From Diphasiastrum complanatum (Eukaryota > Streptophyta > Lycopodiopsida > Lycopodiales > Lycopodiaceae), in the NCBI GenBank assembly GCA_029204225.1, contig CM055097.1, forward strand, positions 49,172,153 through 49,236,152: a stretch of DNA of 64,000 nucleotides, read 5' to 3'. Made by a program: the position numbers and the translations under genes. Within the stretch, counting starts at the first letter, position 1, and every line of letters starts with the position of its first letter. The notes beneath the pieces are model-generated. The model did no database searches and was not told the origin of the DNA. It worked only from the letters and a program-made list of their open reading frames with translations. Below, in pieces: positions 34,548-45,386 of this stretch.

Positions 34548-35872
34548 AATAAGCTCCATAAGCTTAGAATTTTAGAAATCAAATAAAAGATAGCACCATC
34601 TTTAGAAGTATGCTAATGAGAAGAAGAACTTAAGCTATGGCATAACCCTACATCGAAGGCCTCAAATTTGAGCATCAACGCTTCTAGCCAGTCTCGATAA
34701 AGGATAGGAGATTGTGTTCAATATCAACTCATACTTACATGTCTTCCACCAATACTTCCAACAAAATAAGTAGATTCATCATTGTATGCATAACAAAGGC
34801 TACACAATGAAAATACATGTGATTATCCTAAGCACTTTTTCTATTAGAGTTGCTCAATGATATTTTTGTTATTCTCTTCACCTTGCTCTCATGTTTGCAA
34901 CAATATCTCTTTGTACCTAGTATCTTTTATTGATTAGTATCTCATCTCATTGATCCTTATCAACAGCTCCCTGTCATAGAGCTTTTTCAATGGAGAATTT
35001 CTCTTCCTACTTCTTATTTCAAATACGAGAGCTACTTTTGGAAAGAAAATTTGCACTTGCAAGGCAAAAATGTATGATGATTAGATCCAGCAATAGAATT
35101 CAAGATTGATAGAGCTAGAAAAGCCTTTCAAGGAGCCCACCGACTAAACAAAACAAGAGGTCGCTAAAGAGGCTACTAGGCTGCTATTTTTTTTTGAGTG
35201 AATTGCATTTTAGTTAGGAAAGGCATAAAGCAAGTTACAATTAAATATAGCCCCAATGTTTTTTGAATAAATTGTAATTAGCTTAATAGAAAGGAAATAT
35301 TAAAAACTAAGATCTGAATAATCACTTTGATTATCAAGACTAGCAACAAACCTAGTTGTCAGAATGTTTCAAGATGTCTCATTTAATGACTTCTCTTTGA
35401 ATTTTGAGCTAATAAAACAATTTGAACTACTAGATGGAGCCATGAGGGATGAGTGTAAGGAAAAAATCATAATACCAAAAGATACCAAAGGATATTTTCA
35501 TTTTTTGAGTTGTGACTTTGAGATAGCATTATTGTACCACAAATTGCTCAATCAAATGACTTTCTAAACAACAAAGTTATCACCATTCTTACTCACAAAA
35601 TTTATTTCATTCTTTCATTTTTATAGATTTATTAATTTCAATTGTATCTAACCATTTCTAATCTTCCAACAAGTGTTCTTGTGACTATGAAGTTTTGATG
35701 AATTTCAACAAGGTTTACCAGAAGAGGACAAGATTATCTTAATTTACGTTTATCTATATCAAAACTATATCCTCGAAGCAACTCAATGTCTTATTTCCAC
35801 AAATCATTTGAATTGCTAGAGCAAGTTGTCATATTCCTTGTCAATTTGAGCTACAACTTCTAGACTCATTTC
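34548..35872. repeat. second inverted repeat, left arm
   Basis: Reverse complement of 40,398-41,830 with moderate divergence and small indels. Landmarks are GCACTTGCAAGGCAAAAATG (about 35,053) and CAACAAGTGTTCTTGTG (about 35,667). Two short frames read similarly in both arms: RELLLERKFALARQKCMMIR (left about 35,020-35,090) and MFQDVSFNDFSLNFEL (left ATG 35,364). I recognise neither. The spacer is about 4.5 kb. Confidence 0.75.
35364..35567 (+). CDS. hypothetical 67-codon frame conserved in both arms
   Basis: ATG 35,364 opens MFQDVSFNDFSLNFEL followed by QFELLDGAMRDECKEKI and stops at 35,567. The right-arm copy (minus strand, from about 41,003) keeps the same ATG and about 45 codons with conservative changes, then frameshifts. 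No domain, signal peptide or membrane segment is evident. It could be a decayed exon of a host gene or of the repeat itself. Two copies staying open over a short distance is weak evidence, so I doubt it is functional. Confidence 0.25.
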   Translation: MFQDVSFNDFSLNFELIKQFELLDGAMRDECKEKIIIPKDTKGYFHFLSCDFEIALLYHKLLNQMTF

Positions 35873-36339
35873 ATTCACTCATTTGAAAAATTAGTAGGTA
35901 GTTTTTTTTTCCAATTACTCCTTTTTGGTTCCAAATGATTGTCTATTGACATTGACATTTGGTATGTCAAGATGCTCAAATCTAGCCAGTTCAATATGGA
36001 AGACATTGCAATGCTACTAGTTGAGTTGAAGACTTCAACACTAGAGTTCTAGCAAAATGCACACAAAAGTGTGCATTTCAAGCACTTTTTCAAAAAACAA
36101 TATCTCACTAACTATCACAAATCTCAACAAATCCTTTCACAAACATGTTCTACATATATACATTTACTAGTTAAAATAATTAAGCCATTGATTTTGCAAG
36201 ATATGATGTGTCAAACATACGAGTGTACTAGTCAAACTTCTATATTTTCAAATTGTGAGTGTAAAATGCTATATCTTTCACTACATTCTGTATGACTAAT
36301 TCTTCTAAAAGAATGTATACGACCATAGGAAAATGCCCA
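35873..36339. other. no gene recognised
   Basis: AT-rich spacer sequence between the left arm of the second inverted repeat and a copia relic. Nothing assignable. Confidence 0.4.
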
Positions 36340-36880
36340 TTAAGAAAAGAAAAAGTCAATTTGAATTTGTACTAAAGTAGATCTATGGGCTCTTTGAGTT
36401 TCATATTTCAGGTGTTCAAATCTGTTGCCAAGATGTCCAAAACTAGTAAATAATCTCTTCGACCATATAGCTTCATGTGTCATAGAACTCAATGCCAAAT
36501 ACTGAACAGTGGGTTGCTTCTTTCTACTCCATGATATAGCTGCAGTACCTACACTAAATACAAATCTTGTAGTGGTCAAGATTTCCTGGCCAATGAAAAT
36601 AAAAAAATGCAACCAAAACATTTGATTCATTCTTGCAAAACTATAAGCCATAATGTAGAGTTCTCCTGATGTATCAAGAACTCTTTTTGTAGTATGTCAG
36701 TGAGTCTCTCTCAGTTTAGACATGAATTGACTAAAAGCAAGCTCTTTGTAAGTCTAGGTACGTAAAGCACATTTGAAATGTTCTTTATCTTACTATTTGA
36801 AAACTATATAAGTACATTGTTGATGTCCTGAATTTGGCACTCTTCCCCATTGGCATGTATGAGTAAGATAGATAAGGCTA
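36340..36880 (-). pseudogene. family E-like copia relic, protease and RNase H pieces
   Basis: On the minus strand, near 36,860-36,720, I read NGEECQIQDINNVL and KNISNVLYVPRLTKS, matching the family E protease region at about 29,290-29,190. From about 36,600 to 36,400 comes an RNase H piece: TAAISWSRKKQPTVQYLALSS then EAIWSKRLFTSFGHLG. Everything between (integrase, RT) is deleted. Many substitutions and stops show it is old. Confidence 0.65.
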
Positions 36881-37559
36881 CCAATCAATTACCTATTTAA
36901 ATAGTGATTAATCTCATTTGTGTCATCCTATAAGATTAGCTTCAAATTTGCATCCATAGGCATACTCAACGACTTGCACTCATGCATATTAACCTTTTCA
37001 ACAATTCTTTTAAATATTTCCCTTGAGTCAGTACAATATCATCTCTTTTTTCCCAAGCCTCCAAACCCAAGCGATAATGCATCAAGCTTAGCAAAGCTAT
37101 CTCCAAGAAATAGTCTACTTTTTTCAACAAGATATTATTGTTGGAGTTTAGTCTTACCTCTAATCACCTAATTCTTCTCAAAACTCCTTTACATACTCGC
37201 TCTTATCACAATCTGCAAGAATAAACTGTTATTCGAGACAAAATGCATTATCACGTGCACATTCAAACAATCTATAGAAATACACGAATATTCGAAGTAG
37301 AGCAAAGCTTGACTCGACTCTGCCTCAAATATTCGAATTCGAGTCACATGAATCGACATCGACTTGACACTATCGGCTATCGACACTTTTGACAGTCAAA
37401 TGGTACCGCTCAAAATGGAACATATGACATAACATTTCAAGACAATACATAATTTTTGAAAGTCCAAATACCATTTAAATACAAAAGGGCTTATATTACA
37501 TTTATGTATTTTTTCTTCAAAGTACATTTTCTAAGGAATTTTCATTGATGCCTCTCAGT

Positions 37560-37886
37560 TCAGAACTTGACATATTTTGAACACTCGTTTTCAGTCGATA
37601 AGGTGAAAGAACCGTCTTCTTCATCAGAGTCAACTAACATATTTTCCTCAGAGTCCGTGTCCAATGTTGATAAGAAACCTTGTAAGTCAACTTTTCTTTG
37701 TTGCTGACGAGTTAAGGATGATGGTTGTCCCATTAATCCAAGTCATTCTTTCAATATGGTTATAGTTGACTCTCATAGACGATTGGTCATTGTTAACTCA
37801 AAATTAAAAGTCAAAATATCTACATCCTGTAAATTCAAATAATCGACCCTCGGTTGCTGTTTTGGTAATCGTTTTCTCTTGTCCAT
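37560..37886 (-). pseudogene. degenerate reading frame of unknown family
   Basis: ATG 37,886 on the minus strand opens MDKRKRLPKQQPRVDYLNLQ and, with two in-frame stops (one after TMTNRL), continues to an acidic tail containing STLDTDSEENMLVDSDEED and ends near 37,563. The frame is otherwise open and the acidic C-terminus looks protein-like. It might be the end of a transposase (for example hAT-type) or a host gene. No domain can be recognised, and the call is speculative. Confidence 0.2.
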
Positions 37887-38537
37887 TGGGATCTCTTTGC
37901 AACATTTCAAATTTGTACCTTCCCAAAAAAGCATTCATTGAAATGGTGCACAACCAACGATGGTCAAAGTTTTAAAAAAAAAAAAACTTATGAAGTGGTG
38001 CACATCTAGTGGACCTATAATATTTTTGTCTGGTAGTTTATTAGAATGACTCCAAACACTTTTGCAATCCAAAATAAATGTTTTGCGACATTTTTAGAAG
38101 CCAAATGTGCAACAAGACTCCCGACGTCAATTTTCATTAAAAACATTGCATCACCTCAATATGATAGCTTCTAAAGTTTGTCAAATTTTCTTCGAGGCCA
38201 CATAAAGAATGGAATCTCCAAGAAATAGTACTCTTTACATCATGTAATTATGCCCTTGAGGGGCCTATCCAGTGCTCGAGAAACATGTTATGAGTTATAA
38301 GAAAAAAAAACTTGCACTTTTTAAAGCCTATCGATTTTTTGAAGACTATTACTTATGAAAAGGTCTGTATGCTTTTATAGAAAATCTTCAAAGATTTAAT
38401 GATATTGACTTTTGAAATATTATGCCAATTCCATTCATAATTTTGCCGATTTTTCCGAGCACTGGGCATATCCAAGGACAAGTCTTGATCCCTGTGCATG
38501 GATAGCTTCTCTTATGTAGAGCATAGCAAACAAAAAC

Positions 38538-38869
38538 GTCTCCTCCACTTCTAGCACTTGCTAAAGGTTCACAAATAGCTTGGGAGAGATGGAGAGAGAG
38601 AAAACCCATAAAATTTTTCGGCATAGCAAGTTTTTGTTCGTTATGCTCGGCATAGGAGAATCTTTTTGGTTTGCACATAATCTTTTTGTTAGATAACAAA
38701 AAATTCTATGCAAAGAAAAAAGATTCTCATATGCTGAGCATAACAAGAAAACTTCTTCTGAGCATAGCAAGAAGTTGTGGCTTTTCTCTCTTTCCATCTC
38801 TCCAAGGCTATTTGTGAACCTTTAGCAAGTGTTCCACATGGGCTGTTCTATCAGAGAAGTGGAGGAGAC
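38538..38869. mobile_element. foldback (hairpin) element, about 332 bp
   Basis: GTCTCCTCCACTT at 38,538 pairs with AAGTGGAGGAGAC ending at 38,869. Most of the interior is self-complementary too: TAGCACTTGCTAAAGGTTCAC with GAACCTTTAGCAAGTG, GAGAGATGGAGAGAGAGAAAA with TTTTCTCTCTTTCCATCTCTC, and TTATGCTCGGCATAGGAGAA with TTCTCATATGCTGAGCATAA. The right arm has about 20 extra nt near 38,835-38,855. No coding content. A foldback MITE or a long-hairpin small-RNA precursor would both look like this. Confidence 0.8.
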
Positions 38870-40243
38870 CTTTTTTCGATCCAGCGAGACAAAGCTGTCT
38901 CTGCATTTTATAGGATAAGGGAAGATCTCAGTGAAAAGCCGAGTAAATGTTTTGAGCCATCCCAGCCAATCCAAATCGTGAAAGAAAATTGGCATCTATT
39001 GTCATGCGTTCTTCACTGGATCTGTAACGATGGAAGTGATTGCATGATATTGTGATCTGTTTTGGTTCCTTCTAGCAATCTACATTGTTTTTTGCTCTCA
39101 TAGTGCTGAGGGCCAGAAAAAGGTCATTGTTATCAAAGTTTGAACTTGTTAAAGTTTCCACGGTACTCTTTGGTCAAACTTTATCAGTACTGCTCAAGCG
39201 TTCCCTCATGTAACGTGAAATACGTTTCTCAGGCGTTTGCATAGTGATTTCTCTCGCATATCCTTCGGAAGTGCCTTTTGTCAGAGGGCACAGTCAGACG
39301 TAGCATCAAAAAAGGCCCGTCGTAGGGCAGAAGATGATGCTTTGTGCGTTCTCTGGCTTTCTCGATTTCCAAACCAGATGTAAGAAATTTTTCTCTCATG
39401 AATTAACTTAATGATTGCACCATCAACGCTCAGAGGCTGAGTGCTCCGAGACTATCGGTTTTGAGATGATTTAAGGTATGAATAGAATTTTCTGCTCAAA
39501 ATCTTTGAGCAAGAAGCAATCTCACATATGTTATAAAACAAAATGCGTAGCTACGGAAGAACTTAAAGCAAGAAGTTTTCGCCCCACTAAAAGAATGACT
39601 GAAAATGAAGGTTCACAACACAAGAAGCCTATATGAAATCATGGATGAGCTGATCAAAGACATCACAAAGAGAACCCTTGATCTTGTCTGTTTTTGGAGC
39701 ATTTATCAAACAAATACTCTCGTTTCCATAACTTAGCTAGTAGTAAAATTCAGAAATTGATCTTATCCTGGTTGTAATTGGCTCTTGGGTTTTGTTTATA
39801 TCAGATTTGGCTTCTCATTACAGATTGTGCTTTGTATTAAGCTGATCTAAAATCTTGGACAACTGTGGTTTCAACCCTTCGTTTTAAGATTGTCTTAAAA
39901 TTGTGAAACCAAGTTTTTGTCTTGCAAACTTTTGGTCTATTCTCTCTCTACCCGACAGCTTGGTTGCTTTCGCTCTCTACGGGTCCAAACCACTACTTTC
40001 ACTTCTTGTAAATCTATCTTTCTAAAGCATGCAAAGCAATGTCCTGATTTCTAGCTCAAAAAAAAAAAGGGTCTAGAAAGAATAAAGTGAGGGGTAGAAA
40101 GAAGAAATTAAACACATTGATAATCATAAGTGATATATTTTTTCATATATTTTTCAGTTACATTTTTCAACACAATCAAATTTAGAAATTAATATTTTAA
40201 TCATCATAATCAAGTTTAAAAAATCAAATATATATATATATAT

Positions 40244-40274
<31 letters not shown>

Positions 40275-40397
40275 AAATAACTCAACAAATCAATCAATCT
40301 CAAAATTTTCAAACTACTAAAATCACTAAAATTCATAATTGTTTATTTAAATTAAAATTTAAAAAATATTGATTTGAATTTTTGCTTCAATTTTAAA
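38870..40397. other. no gene recognised, simple repeats at the end
   Basis: No coding domain recognised. The end is very AT-rich and includes (TA)n at about 40,228-40,244 followed by (TTTA)n to about 40,273. Confidence 0.4.
40228..40273. repeat. (TA)n/(TTTA)n simple repeat
   Basis: About 17 nt of alternating TA followed by about seven TTTA units. Confidence 0.9.
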
Positions 40398-41830
40398 AAT
40401 GAGTCTAGAAGTTGTAGCTCAAATTGACAAAGAATATGACAACTATCTCTAGCAATTCAAATGATCCGTGGAAATAACACATTGAATTACTTTGAGGATA
40501 TAGTTTTGATATAGATGAACGTAAATTGATTTAATCTTGGTCCTCTTGTGGTAAACATTATTGAAATTTAATCAGCTTACTTCAATCTTATCAAAACTTC
40601 ATAGCCACAAGAACACTTGTTGGAAGATTAGAAATGGTTACATACTAGTGAAATTTATCGAAGTTAAAAAGCAATAAGCATTTTATTGTAATATGAATGA
40701 ATGATGACCAACTAACATATAACATGAATGAATTACTATAAAAATAAAAGAATGAAATAAATTTTGAGAGTAAGAATGGTGATAATCTTGTTGTTTAGAA
40801 AGTCATTTGATTAATAGCAATTTGTAGTACAATAATGGTATCTCAAAGTCACAACTCAAAAAATGAAAATCTCCTTTTGTGTCTTTTGGTTATTATGATT
40901 TTCTCCTTACACTCATCTCTCATGGCTCCATCTAGTTGTTCAAATTGTTTCATTAGCTCGAAATTCAAAGAGAAGTCATTAAATGAGACATCTTGAAACA
41001 TTTCTGACAACTAACTTTGTTGCTAGTTTTGATAATCAAAGTGATTATTGATATCTTAGTTTTTTTATGTTTCCTTGCTATTAAGCTAATTACAATCTAT
41101 TCAAAAAACATTTGTAAATTGCTTTATGCCTTTCCTAACTAAAATGTAATTCACTCGAAAAAGAAATAGCCAGCCTAGTAGCCAGTTTAGCACCTCTTGT
41201 TTTGTTTAGATGGCGGGCTCCTTCAAAGGCTTTTTTAGCTCTACCAATTTTGAATTCTATTGCTAGATCTAATCATCATACATTTTTGCCTTGCAAGTGC
41301 AAATTTTCTTTCCAAAAGTAGCTCTCGTGATTGAAATAAAGAGTGGGAAGAGAAAATCTCCATTGAAAAAGCTCTATGAGAGGAAGCTGTTGACAAGGAT
41401 CGATGAGATAAGATACTAATCAATAAAAGATACTAGATACAAAGAGATGTTGTTGCAAACATGACAACAAGGTGAAGAGAGTAACAAAAATATAATTGAG
41501 CAACTATGATAGAAAAAGTGCTTAGGATAATCACATGTATTTTCATAGTGTGATTTCATCAATTCTAGTGTAGCCTTTGTTGTGCATGCAATGATGAATC
41601 TACTTATTTTGTTGGAAGCATTGGTGGAAGACATGTAAGTATGCGCTGATATTTAACACAATCTCCTATCCTTTCTATAGTTCCTTCAAGACTGGCTAGA
41701 AGCTTTGATGATCAAATTTGAGGCCTTCGATGTAGGGTAATGCCATAGTTGAAGATATTCTTCTCGTTAGCATACTTTTAAGGATGGTGCTATCTTTAAT
41801 TTAATTCGTAAAATTCTATGGCTTATCGTG
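40398..41830. repeat. second inverted repeat, right arm
   Basis: Reverse complement of 34,548-35,872. The inner end is near GAGTCTAGAAGTTGTAGCTC (40,400) and the outer end near AAATTCTATGGCTTAT (41,815). Small indels and substitutions are scattered throughout, so this repeat looks older than the one at 4.3-26.7 kb. Confidence 0.75.
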
Positions 41831-42312
41831 ACAAAATCTTACATAAAAATGAATCCCAATCAATCCTAAAAGTGATGGAGGATGCACAAATCAAATATCT
41901 AGGTCCAAACTATGAGCTAGAATCAAGACTAGTTACCAAAACTAGCAAATTTGGCATTTAACTCCACATTAGGCATATAGATTTGATCAAATGAACCAAA
42001 TTTAAGTACAGCAAGCTTCTCAGACTTGTAAGCAGGTTCAGTACCTTCCAAACCAAGCAATTAATGCATAAGAACACTCACATCCAATAGCTAGAACTCG
42101 CCACCAAAAGACAATGATGATAGAAGTAGAAAAATTCGATTTTTCTTGATATTTGGATGGAAATCCCATCATACATTTATACTTTTCAAGCTCGGATGTC
42201 CAAAAATAGCCAAAATTGGCAAGATTTGATTGTAAGTAGATTTCACATCATCTTATCTTCATAGTCTCAAGTCAATCAAATCTATTTCTTGTTTGTAGAA
42301 GTCACTAGTAAG
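41831..42312. other. region upstream of the family D Gag
   Basis: No LTR end or TGGTATCAGAGC primer-binding site is visible within 480 nt of the Gag ATG, so the family D element appears truncated at its 5' side. No other feature seen. Confidence 0.4.
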
Positions 42313-43509
42313 ATGGGATCTGCTGGAGCATACCTTCTAGGAGCTAGTGAGAGATTGAATTCTACAAATTATGCTATTTGGAAGGTTAGGATGGAGTCAC
42401 TCTTGGTGCTCCAAGACCTTTATGAGTTCTTGATTGAAGATGAAGATGAACCTCTAGGTGCACAAGAGTTAGCTAGATACAAGAAGAGATCTAGGCTTGC
42501 ACTTCATTGTGTGAAGAGGAATGTGAGCAATGATTTGTTGAGAGAAGTATCAGCATGTACTAGTGCTAAAGAGGCTCTGAAGTCTTTAAAATCAATTTAT
42601 GAATCTAGTAACACTTCGAGGGTTCTCATGCTTAGGAATCAGATTTTGCAAAGCATGAGGAGAAGTGAGGAGAGTGCACATGATTATGTACTCAGAATCA
42701 AGTCTCTAAATAGGGAGTTGGCTTCCATTGGAGAGAAGATTCATGATGGAGAGCTTGTACAAATTATCCTTAATGGTCTAGGAGATGACTTTGCAAATTT
42801 GGTCCAAAGTTTTGCCATCCAAGATACTTTGCTGACTATAGAAAAACTTCACAGTGTGTTAGTGGCTGAAGAGTGTAGGATTCTCCATGCAAAATCTAGG
42901 ATGAGTTCCTTGTCTTTGCAGGATGGTGATGAGAAAGCCAATTTCTCATTCAAGGGCAAACAGAAGACCAATGGAAAGAAGAAGCATCCAAAGGAGGCCA
43001 AAGAAGGGGATGATGCATCAAGCTCAAAGGACAAGTCAAAGCAGAAATGCTTCTTTTGTGGAAAGAAGGGGCATTATGCGTCTGAATGCTACAAGAGGCT
43101 AAGAGCACAAGTGGAGGAGGACAAACAAGGAAACCTTGTAAAGGAGGAGGAGGATAATGAAGTAGATGTATTCTTGATGGCATCTACATCCTCACCAACA
43201 AGCAATAGCAATTCAAGAGACAATTGGTGGATCGACAGTGGGGCTAGTTCCCACATGTCTTGTGAAAAGGATTTTTTCTCAACCTTACACTCATTCAATG
43301 ATGCTAAAAAGTTTGTCTTTACTACAAATGATGAAGGGTGTAGGATAGATGGTATTGGCACCATCTCTTTGTGTCTAGAATCCTCAAAATGCATGGATCT
43401 AGAAAATGTCCTTTATGTACCATCAATCACCAAGAATATGCTTAGTGTTGGTCTACTCTTAGAAAGTGGTTTGGATGTCTACTTTAAGCATGGTGTTTGT
43501 TTATCTTGA
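42313..43509 (+). CDS. family D copia Gag-protease, intact 398-codon frame
   Basis: ATG 42,313 (MGSAGAYLLGASERL) is preferred over the upstream non-ATG in-frame codon because Gag homology begins here. Order: DUF4219/UBN2 Gag (NYAIWKVRMES near residues 19-29, ALHCVKRNVS near 63, RVLMLRNQIL near 103), a basic linker, a CCHC knuckle CFFCGKKGHYASEC at 246-259, and a retropepsin WWIDSGASSHMS with DSG at 308-310. LYVPSITKNMLSVG follows before the frame ends at 43,509. Gag would form particles and the protease would cleave the polyprotein. It is the longest intact Gag-protease frame in the window. The frame is lost just before the gag-pre-integrase region, and integrase and RT are absent, so at most it is non-autonomous. 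Confidence 0.8.
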   Translation: MGSAGAYLLGASERLNSTNYAIWKVRMESLLVLQDLYEFLIEDEDEPLGAQELARYKKRSRLALHCVKRNVSNDLLREVSACTSAKEALKSLKSIYESSNTSRVLMLRNQILQSMRRSEESAHDYVLRIKSLNRELASIGEKIHDGELVQIILNGLGDDFANLVQSFAIQDTLLTIEKLHSVLVAEECRILHAKSRMSSLSLQDGDEKANFSFKGKQKTNGKKKHPKEAKEGDDASSSKDKSKQKCFFCGKKGHYASECYKRLRAQVEEDKQGNLVKEEEDNEVDVFLMASTSSPTSNSNSRDNWWIDSGASSHMSCEKDFFSTLHSFNDAKKFVFTTNDEGCRIDGIGTISLCLESSKCMDLENVLYVPSITKNMLSVGLLLESGLDVYFKHGVCLS

Positions 43510-44200
43510 AGAATGATGTTTGCATTGCAAAGGGATTTAAACATGGAAGATTGTTTAAGTTGGAAGCTAGTGTTGCTTTTGAAAGAATGAGCTTGGCAAA
43601 GGAGGAGATCACTCAAGAGGAGATCTTGGCAAAGTGTGATCTTGCTTGCATTGAGGAGGAGCATCAAAAGGAGGAAGATCTTGAGGATCAGCCTCAAAGC
43701 TTGAGAGTTCCAAGGGAGTCCTCAATGACAATGGCCGAGTCATCAAATTGCATGCAAATTGTCCATTCAAGTGTGCATCTTGCAAGGGTGGTGAGCATTG
43801 AGAGTCTACTATCTTTGAGTACTTGTTAGATAGTATTAGTAGACATGGAGTGACTTGTTGCTTATCTTTAAGATCTATGGTGTTTAGTACTCTTTATGAC
43901 AAGACAATGAAATTAGATGCTTTCAAATCTCCATTTGTTGTTGATAAAGCAATTTCATTGGATAACTATTTTTGTAATAGTTTGAATAGTGTCATAAAAG
44001 ATGAAACATCATTTGTATTGGAAATCTTTGAGTCCATATGCTTTGAGCATGATCATTCCAATGTAAGGACCAAAGATTATCCTATTTCAATGATAGGAAT
44101 AATGGTAGTGTTTTGCTCTTCAAGTAGAGATTGTAGAATCTACTTGTTTTCCATCAAAGAAGTTGTCAATGGTAGAAATATGATCTTTCAAAAGTGAAAG
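43497..44200 (+). pseudogene. family D decayed post-protease region
   Basis: After a frameshift at about 43,500, VCIAKGFKHGRLFKLEAS matches the sequence before the copia gag-pre-integrase block. Glu-rich unassigned sequence follows (QEEILAKCDLACIEEEHQ). Near 44,060-44,195 a stretch reads DYPISMIGIMVVFCSSSRDC then SIKEVVNGRNMIFQK, which resembles the integrase C-terminus (GIMVGYS..SRDVIF) of other copies. The integrase catalytic core is missing. Two or three frames are involved. Confidence 0.5.
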
Positions 44201-44640
44201 ATTTGTAAACTTGAAGAATCACCTTTGGATCAACACCTTATTCAATTCATTGATGGTTTGGAGTCAAGTCAAGTGGAGGAGCAAGTTCAAGACCCAAGGA
44301 CTCCAAGAAGAACCTTGAGTATTAAGATGGAGCCATCAAGGCTCAATCATATGGATCAAGCAAGGCAAGTTGTCTTTGGCAACATTATTTATGCACTTAA
44401 TATTTTAATTGATGTATCTTCAAGTGCACAAAATGCCTTGGAATCTATGTCTTGGCATGATGTTTAGTTTTGAAGTGTGCTACATGTATATAGACACATT
44501 TATGGAACATCTTGTAAGGGATCCTCTAAGAGGTGGTGAAAGATCCTTCATGGACATCATTCTCTATTGGAGTCTCAAAAGTGCCTTGTTTGTAGCTGGA
44601 TTTTTTAGACACTTCTAAAAGCTCTCATTCATCTATCAAG
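44201..44640 (+). pseudogene. family D integrase/RT linker remnant
   Basis: RTPRRTLSIKMEPSRLNHMD then QVVFGNIIYAL and DVSSSAQNALESMSWHDV correspond to the linker and RT entry (compare KQVVFGNYVAFLTSLDVPTS in the family A remnant at about 5,000). RT itself does not follow; about 170 nt of unassignable sequence leads to the polypurine tract. Confidence 0.55.
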
Positions 44641-44674
44641 AGAGTTGTAAATAGATCAAGCTAAATTTGAGGAG

Positions 44675-45360
44675 TGTGAAGAATTGCCAAAAATTGGCAA
44701 ATCTAGCTTGATCAAAGACCATGTAGAACATTGTAAATATTGTGTATAATTGGGTTCCACACATGTAAGTCCAAGATGCCACGTGGCAAACCACTCCTAA
44801 TGTAGGTTAGTTCAAGTCAAAAGAGTTGGTCATGTCTATTTGGTGGTCATCCCTACTTTATAGGACCTACACCTAAGTTTAAGGTGAAAATTTGACCAAC
44901 TAGCTACCTACCAAGCATAACTCTAGGATCTAGGCTAGGGTTTCATTTTAGGGCAAGAAGGGTGAGTTAACATCCTTATTACATGCCGGAAATCCACCTA
45001 ACTTCAAGAAGGAAGTCGAATTTGCTATGTATTCCAAGCTCCCATAGTGAGAACATAGAAAATTTTTGGAGCTCATTGGCAATCTCAAGCTAGTTCACTA
45101 TGTACATTGAGTTTTTGTGATCCAAATGAAACCAAATCAATTTCTACTTGTTTCTCAGGTTGAAGGCCGTACTACAGCCTATATTACACACGTGTGGGCT
45201 CGGATTTCAATGTTGATCAATGCTTTTGATTGTTAATGCTTGTTGTTTGTCAAATTGCCAATCTAGATCAACCTTTTTGTGTCTAGTTTTTTGATAGATT
45301 GTTAAGCAAGCATCCAATCACTCTTGTGGATCTTTTGTAGATCCATTAATGGTCCTAAAG
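44675..45360 (+). mobile_element. family D 3' LTR (end uncertain)
   Basis: A purine-rich AAATTTGAGGAG (ending 44,674) precedes TGTGAAGAATTGCC, the usual copia LTR start. Inside there is a CACACGTGTG palindrome at 45,187. No second LTR copy is present to fix the 3' end; CACTA sequence begins by about 45,387, so the end is placed before it by inference. Confidence 0.5.
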
Positions 45361-45386
45361 TACAGTACTTTTACAATTCCAATCCT

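Noticed and set aside
38777-39055. 92-codon frame through the foldback hairpin
   Set aside because: It starts inside the hairpin arm and has no homology; probably chance.
43823-44197. A complete family D integrase in this frame
   Set aside because: Only a weak C-terminal match is present; the D-D-E core is absent.
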